A stretch of 8,686 nt of DNA, from positions 8,591 to 17,276 of the forward strand of contig DBZX01000068.1 in assembly GCA_002311335.1 (NCBI GenBank). The letters run 5' to 3'. Of the stretch, positions 6,198 through 8,686 are shown in pieces. A program made the translations under genes and the position numbers. Numbering within the stretch: the stretch's first letter is position 1; each line of letters starts with the position of its first letter. Under the pieces are notes generated by a model. That model was given only the letters and a program-made list of their open reading frames with translations, ran no database searches and was not told the origin of the DNA. The DNA is from a bacterium UBP10_UBA1149 (GTDB lineage: Bacteria; Desulfobacterota; Binatia; UBA1149).

Positions 6198-6600
6198 GGC
6201 ATCACCTGTTTTATAATGCCCCTGTTTTTTCTGTTGTCGGGCTTGTTCGCCCGGCGCTCTCTCGCCCGCGGGGTGTGGCCTTACACGCAAGGCAAACTGT
6301 GGGGCATATTGTCCACCTACGTTCTGTGGTCGATCATACAGACGGCTGCGCGCTCTCCGCTGGGCGTTACTAGCTGGCCAACTACATGACGCATCTTTTT
6401 GCTACCGCGGGTACTCGTATTGTAATGCAGCAGGTGCTCGGCGTTGACGGCGTGGCTATGCACGTGTTAGCGGGGACGATGGCTGGCATCGTATTTCCCC
6501 TGACTATTTGCTTCCTGTCCCGCTCGCTGGGCGTGGGGTTCTTGATGGGTTTCGGTTCTGCGGCTGCTTCACCCACGACCCCCGGCGTGTTGCCGTCTAG
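6198..6600 (+). pseudogene. Acyltransferase family 3 (PF01757-type) pseudogene, two fragments
   Basis: Fragment 1 (about 6198-6389) translates to FIMPLFFLLSGLFARRSL, PYTQGKLWGILSTYVLWSIIQ and a stop at 6387. It matches the early membrane region of acyltransferase-3 proteins, whose hallmark is HMPLFFxxSG; here the His has become Ile. Fragment 2 (about 6374-6600, a different frame) reads ATAGTRIVMQQVLGVDGVAMHVLAGTMAGIVFPL and onward, resembling the last helices of the same family. Intact members are about 340-400 aa, so the N-terminal part and the middle are gone and the frames no longer join. The sequence looks less GC-rich than its neighbours. The left edge coincides with the end of repeat copy 1. 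The right end of the pseudogene is approximate: the fragment 2 frame stays open into the VOC 3' end at 6697. The family call rests on motif recall and was not searched. Confidence 0.72.
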
Positions 6601-6617
6601 TCCTCTCACCCCGGTCG

Positions 6618-7025
6618 TCAGTTTGGGGGAGCTTGTTCAACAAGCTCGACGAGCTGTTGCTCACCGGACAGCAGGAATACAATCCTCCTCCCGTTGAACG
6701 CTACAGCAGGGGTAGGGCGGGTCACCGGAAAGGCACCCGCCGCGCGCAGGTTGTTGACCGCGGCCTCAAGGTCTTCTACCTCGTAGCAGGTATGGTAGGT
6801 TCCACCGTTTTCCGAACCCACGTAGCGTAGTACTGGCGAGTCGTCGGCCGCCGCCTCTACCAGCTCCACCCGAAAACCGTCGGCCTTGACGAAAAACTGT
6901 ACGCGGACTTTCTGCAGAGGGTCGTGGATGACTTCGCTCTCGGTAGTGAAACCCATTACGTCGGTCCACCAACCGGCGCTGTCGGCTATGCTCTTGACGG
7001 CGACTCCTATGTGGTGAAAACGCAT
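6618..7025 (-). CDS. VOC-family protein (glyoxalase / methylmalonyl-CoA epimerase-like)
   Basis: This 135-aa protein has the two beta-alpha-beta-beta-beta modules of the VOC fold. Module 1 starts FHHIGVAV with the probable metal ligand H5 (or H4) and ends FRVELVE with E54. Module 2 starts YHTCYEV with H78 and ends QLVELVEQ with E127. That is the His-Glu-His-Glu set of methylmalonyl-CoA epimerase and glyoxalase I relatives, and RRIVFLLS before the last strand also recalls epimerases. Substrate is not determinable; small VOC proteins of this type occur beside discrete ACPs in glycan clusters, which fits here. ATG 7025 is supported by AGGAG at 7036-7040, inside the end of the GNAT gene; the GNAT stop is 7 nt away, so the two are probably coupled. 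A second, broken copy of its first 16 codons lies at 5991-6040. Confidence 0.9.
   Translation of the reverse strand: MRFHHIGVAVKSIADSAGWWTDVMGFTTESEVIHDPLQKVRVQFFVKADGFRVELVEAAADDSPVLRYVGSENGGTYHTCYEVEDLEAAVNNLRAAGAFPVTRPTPAVAFNGRRIVFLLSGEQQLVELVEQAPPN
6629..6647. repeat. 19-bp palindrome at the 3' end of the VOC gene
   Basis: GAGCTTGTT, a single central base, then AACAAGCTC is a perfect inverted repeat across the last VOC codons (ELVEQA). As RNA it forms a 7-8 bp stem. No T-run follows on the minus strand, so it is not a standard terminator, though it could protect the 3' end of the mRNA. Confidence 0.7.
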
Positions 7026-7181
7026 GGCGCCGTTACTCCTGGCGGTCGACCCACACGTCGACGCGGTCGGGGCCGGTTTTCTGCACGTTCCAGCCCAGCC
7101 GCTTATAGAGTATCAGGCTGCCGAGGTTGCGTGGCTTGACGCTGCCGCCAAGCCGACCCGCTCCGGCGCGGAATACTTCGC
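6976..7181. repeat. Direct-repeat copy 2 (within the intact VOC/GNAT genes)
   Basis: This is the partner of 5991-6196, covering the first 16 VOC codons, the 7-nt intergenic gap and the last 49 GNAT codons. Both genes are intact here, so this is the functional copy. The right edge stops 3 nt short of a run of seven A residues (7185-7191) in the GNAT gene. Confidence 0.93.
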
Positions 7182-7689
7182 CAGAAAAAAACTCGACCAA
7201 CCGTTCGGCATGGCGTCCACCGCGGCAGTCGGGGTGCACTGCCACGTCGAGGAAGCGCGCCTCGGGAAGCTCGCTTGGAGTGATGCCTGATTTTTTGAGG
7301 GTGTCGTCGGCGCGGGCCACGAAAATCTTCGAAACAAAGCCGAGGCGTTCGCCAATGCCTTTGCGCACGGTAGCCTCGGTGAACAGCCCGCGCACTACGC
7401 CGCCGACGAAGGCCGCGAAACTACGGCGCAGCAGGCCGGTGTGAAAGGCCGGGTTCAGGGTGCCGACGGCCAGGCCCTGTATGTGCCCGTCGTCGTCCTG
7501 GAGTACGCAGGCCACGCTTTTCGGGTCATCGACCGCGCGCGAGTAGAGGGCGCCTATGGCCGCGTCGCCCAAGGCGGTGAGAAAGTATCCTTCGAAGCAG
7601 ACCTTGTGCAGTTCAACTACACCGGGCAGATCGGCGCCGGTCATGAGACGGGGCTGGGTGCGGGTGCCGTTTTCTTCAGCGCTGTTCAC
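7033..7689 (-). CDS. GNAT-family acyltransferase next to an ACP
   Basis: This 218-aa protein has a GNAT fold. Beta-1 is in TQPRLMTGADLPGVVELH (11-28). FEGYFLTALGDAAIGALY (32-49) resembles the N-terminus of GNATs found in glycan loci. Motif A is FLDVAVHPDCRGGRHAERL (146-164), where RGGRHA replaces the usual RGxGxG/A pyrophosphate loop. The C-terminal RNLGSLILYKRLGW (187-200) is typical. It should transfer an acyl group from acetyl-CoA or acyl-ACP to an amine; lying 13 nt after an ACP gene makes acyl-ACP a good candidate donor (inference). GTG 7689 was chosen because the next start, ATG 7644, would cut into beta-1; the Shine-Dalgarno is weak. It is followed 7 nt later by the VOC gene. Confidence 0.88.
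   Translation of the reverse strand: MNSAEENGTRTQPRLMTGADLPGVVELHKVCFEGYFLTALGDAAIGALYSRAVDDPKSVACVLQDDDGHIQGLAVGTLNPAFHTGLLRRSFAAFVGGVVRGLFTEATVRKGIGERLGFVSKIFVARADDTLKKSGITPSELPEARFLDVAVHPDCRGGRHAERLVEFFSGEVFRAGAGRLGGSVKPRNLGSLILYKRLGWNVQKTGPDRVDVWVDRQE
7036..7040 (-). promoter_or_regulatory. Ribosome binding site of the VOC gene
   Basis: AGGAG on the minus strand lies 10 nt before ATG 7025 and overlaps the final GNAT codons. It is preserved at the matching place in the broken copy (6051-6055). It supports ATG 7025 and GNAT-VOC coupling. Confidence 0.7.
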
Positions 7690-7702
7690 GTCGCGCCCGC
7701 GC

Positions 7703-7951
7703 TCAACCGCCGTTGCTGTAGCGTAGCATCGTGGTGATCACCTCGGGGTAGGACACCATTGCGAGAGCGTCATCCACGTCGACCTGCACTCCGAATTCTT
7801 CTTCCAGCGCCATGATGAGGTTGACGTGTTGCAGGCTGTCCCAGTTCTCGACGGTTTCCAGTGACGAGTTCTCGTCTATGTCTGACTCGTCGATGGCGAA
7901 GAGGCCGGACATTATTTCTCGGACTTTTTGTTCGATTTCCTGCTGTGGCAT
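7703..7951 (-). CDS. Discrete acyl carrier protein
   Basis: This is an 82-aa acidic, helical protein with the phosphopantetheine site ENWDSLQHV; S39 in DSL is the modified serine. The surrounding pattern (a helix with VREIMSGLF, DIDENSSLETVENWDSL, then LIMALEEEFGV) is that of stand-alone ACPs/peptidyl carrier proteins used in specialised or surface-glycan pathways. The housekeeping fatty-acid ACP instead has a DSLDTVEL-type site and lies among fab genes, which are absent here. It would carry an activated acyl or aminoacyl group as a thioester, plausibly for the GNAT 13 nt downstream. A good sigma70-type promoter lies about 45 nt upstream. ATG 7951 has no clear Shine-Dalgarno. Confidence 0.93.
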   Translation of the reverse strand: MPQQEIEQKVREIMSGLFAIDESDIDENSSLETVENWDSLQHVNLIMALEEEFGVQVDVDDALAMVSYPEVITTMLRYSNGG

Positions 7952-7995
7952 GGGTTGGCCAGCACTGCCGCCGCGGGGGCAAAGCCTGTCTGATC

Positions 7996-8023
7996 AGTAT
8001 AGCGGGCGCTGCGATGTTGTCGA
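7996..8023 (-). promoter_or_regulatory. Sigma70-type promoter of the ACP-GNAT-VOC operon
   Basis: On the minus strand, TCGACA (8023-8018, 5/6 to TTGACA) is followed by a 16-bp spacer and TATACT (8001-7996, 5/6 to TATAAT). The predicted start near 7989 gives a leader of about 38 nt before ATG 7951. It lies in the 127-bp gap after the methyltransferase stop, so the ACP operon can be expressed independently. Confidence 0.65.
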
Positions 8024-8046
8024 GATGGTTTGGTGAGGTATGCGCC

Positions 8047-8062
8047 CTCGGGGCTCGCCCCG
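8047..8062. other. GC-rich hairpin between the methyltransferase and ACP genes
   Basis: CGGGG, loop CTCG and CCCCG, extended by C-G and T-G pairs, form a stem of about 7 bp just beyond the methyltransferase stop. No T-run follows on either strand, so it is not a standard rho-independent terminator. It may protect the 3' end or help rho-dependent termination. Confidence 0.35.
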
Positions 8063-8078
8063 GGTGGGGGGAGCTGCA

Positions 8079-8645
8079 TCAGCGCCGCGCGAGCAGGCGG
8101 GCCACCGAGGACGCGGCCAGTTCAACTTCCTCGTACTTTATCTCTTCGAGTGCCGAGTACAGTTGTCTGAGCTCGCCCGGGGCCAGCGCGTAGGCGCGGC
8201 TGCGCAGGTGGTTGTCTTCGCGGTCGCACTGCAGGTGGCTGAAGGTTTCGTAGACCAGGTGGCCACCGGGGACCAGGGCTTCGAGCACGATGCCGGGCAG
8301 GTGTTCGCGGTCGAGGAAGCGTACTACCACCACCAGGTCGTAGGCCTTCTGTCGCGGTCGCCAGCTGTCGAGGTCGGCAGCTATCCAGTTGACCGACATT
8401 CCGAGTTCATGGGCCCTCGCCTCGCCCAGGGCCAACCCGGTGGGCGAGATGTCCAGCGCGTCGACTGTCCAGCCCTGCGCGGCCAACCAGGTCGCGTTGT
8501 GGCCGGTGCCGCAGGCCAGTTCCAGGGCGCGCCCCGGGGCGAGGCCGGCCACGCTGTCGGCCAACCAGGGGTCGGGCTGCGGCGTGGTTGCAATGCTGCG
8601 GCCCTCGTACTTTTCGTCCCATCGTTTGCGATCTGAATCGGCCAT
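8079..8645 (-). CDS. Class I SAM-dependent methyltransferase, TehB-like
   Basis: This is a 188-aa cytosolic Rossmann-fold methyltransferase. It starts with a W-D-x-K-Y type lead-in (RWDEKYEG), then motif I ALELACGTGHNA (40-51), an acidic post-I residue in VDALDIS (D65), and motif II-like AADLDSW (89-95). Next come YDLVVVVRFLDRE (102-114) and LVPGGHLVYETF (124-135). The layout resembles TehB/thiopurine-methyltransferase-like small proteins, which methylate tellurite, thiols or small molecules; the substrate here is unknown. ATG 8645 gives a family-typical length, but no Shine-Dalgarno is visible. The start codon instead lies in one arm of a 10-bp inverted repeat (8642-8651 with 8675-8684). It probably belongs to a separate transcript from the ACP operon, since a promoter lies between them. 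Confidence 0.9.
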   Translation of the reverse strand: MADSDRKRWDEKYEGRSIATTPQPDPWLADSVAGLAPGRALELACGTGHNATWLAAQGWTVDALDISPTGLALGEARAHELGMSVNWIAADLDSWRPRQKAYDLVVVVRFLDREHLPGIVLEALVPGGHLVYETFSHLQCDREDNHLRSRAYALAPGELRQLYSALEEIKYEEVELAASSVARLLARR

Positions 8646-8684
8646 GCGCGGTGTTGTCGCGGCAGTGCTTTCTGCCGCGCATGG
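8642..8684 (-). promoter_or_regulatory. Two competing hairpins over the methyltransferase start codon
   Basis: Reading the minus strand, CCATGCGCGG (8684-8675) pairs perfectly with CCGCGCATGG (8651-8642), which contains the ATG. The overlapping CGCGGCAG (8679-8672) pairs perfectly with CTGCCGCG (8665-8658) around a 6-nt loop. The two stems share 8675-8679 and cannot coexist. This is the layout expected of a start-codon-masking switch, but the window ends here and chance in GC-rich DNA is possible. Confidence 0.5.
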
Positions 8685-8686
8685 TC

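Noticed and set aside
6048..6290. 80-codon minus-strand frame as a real small gene
   Set aside because: It is a chimera: its last 49 codons are the truncated GNAT copy, and the upstream part is antisense to the acyltransferase pseudogene.
5960..7200. Insertion sequence or integrase-mediated element
   Set aside because: No transposase or integrase coding, no terminal inverted repeats at the duplication edges and no tRNA attachment site were seen.
8047..8062. Hairpin as a rho-independent terminator of the methyltransferase
   Set aside because: No T-run follows the stem on either strand.
8040..8636. 198-codon open frame on the + strand
   Set aside because: It is the antisense shadow of the methyltransferase, which has a clear SAM motif I.
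1..8686. CRISPR array, tRNA or rRNA genes
   Set aside because: No regularly spaced short repeats, cloverleaf-like segments or conserved rRNA stretches were seen on reading the window.

Overview
The window looks like a chromosomal piece of a GC-rich Gram-negative bacterium. It encodes an exported DUF3604 protein, an exported DUF1329 protein and E. coli-like sigma70 promoter elements. The taxon cannot be fixed from this sequence; an uncultured Pseudomonadota, Myxococcota or 'deltaproteobacterial' lineage is my guess. No tRNA, rRNA, CRISPR, transposase or integrase was seen.

Left block (1-5968, all + strand): a 5'-truncated DUF3604 gene; a short-chain dehydrogenase/reductase (SDR); a small, divergent protein kinase; a PP2C-type phosphatase; a full-length homologue of animal steroid 5-alpha-reductases; then, after a hairpin terminator and a new promoter, a DUF1329 protein. 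The phosphatase and reductase are 2 nt apart and look translationally coupled. The phosphatase has an extended -10 element placed so that its mRNA could be leaderless. SDR, 5-alpha-reductase and DUF1329 suggest (inference) steroid or other polycyclic/isoprenoid lipid metabolism with a kinase/phosphatase pair alongside.

Middle (5969-6617) is a scar. It holds a 206-bp degenerate copy (about 94% identical by hand count) of the GNAT/VOC gene junction found 985 bp downstream. This is followed by a pseudogene of an acyltransferase-3 membrane protein that lacks its N-terminal part and its middle.

Right block (6618-8645, all - strand): in transcription order, a TehB-like class I SAM methyltransferase, a discrete acyl carrier protein (ACP), a GNAT acyltransferase and a VOC-family protein. 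ACP, GNAT and VOC are tightly packed behind a good sigma70 promoter and look like one small operon, perhaps for acyl transfer from ACP to a sugar or other amine in surface-glycan or small-molecule synthesis (inference). The methyltransferase is preceded by two mutually exclusive hairpins, one covering its start codon.
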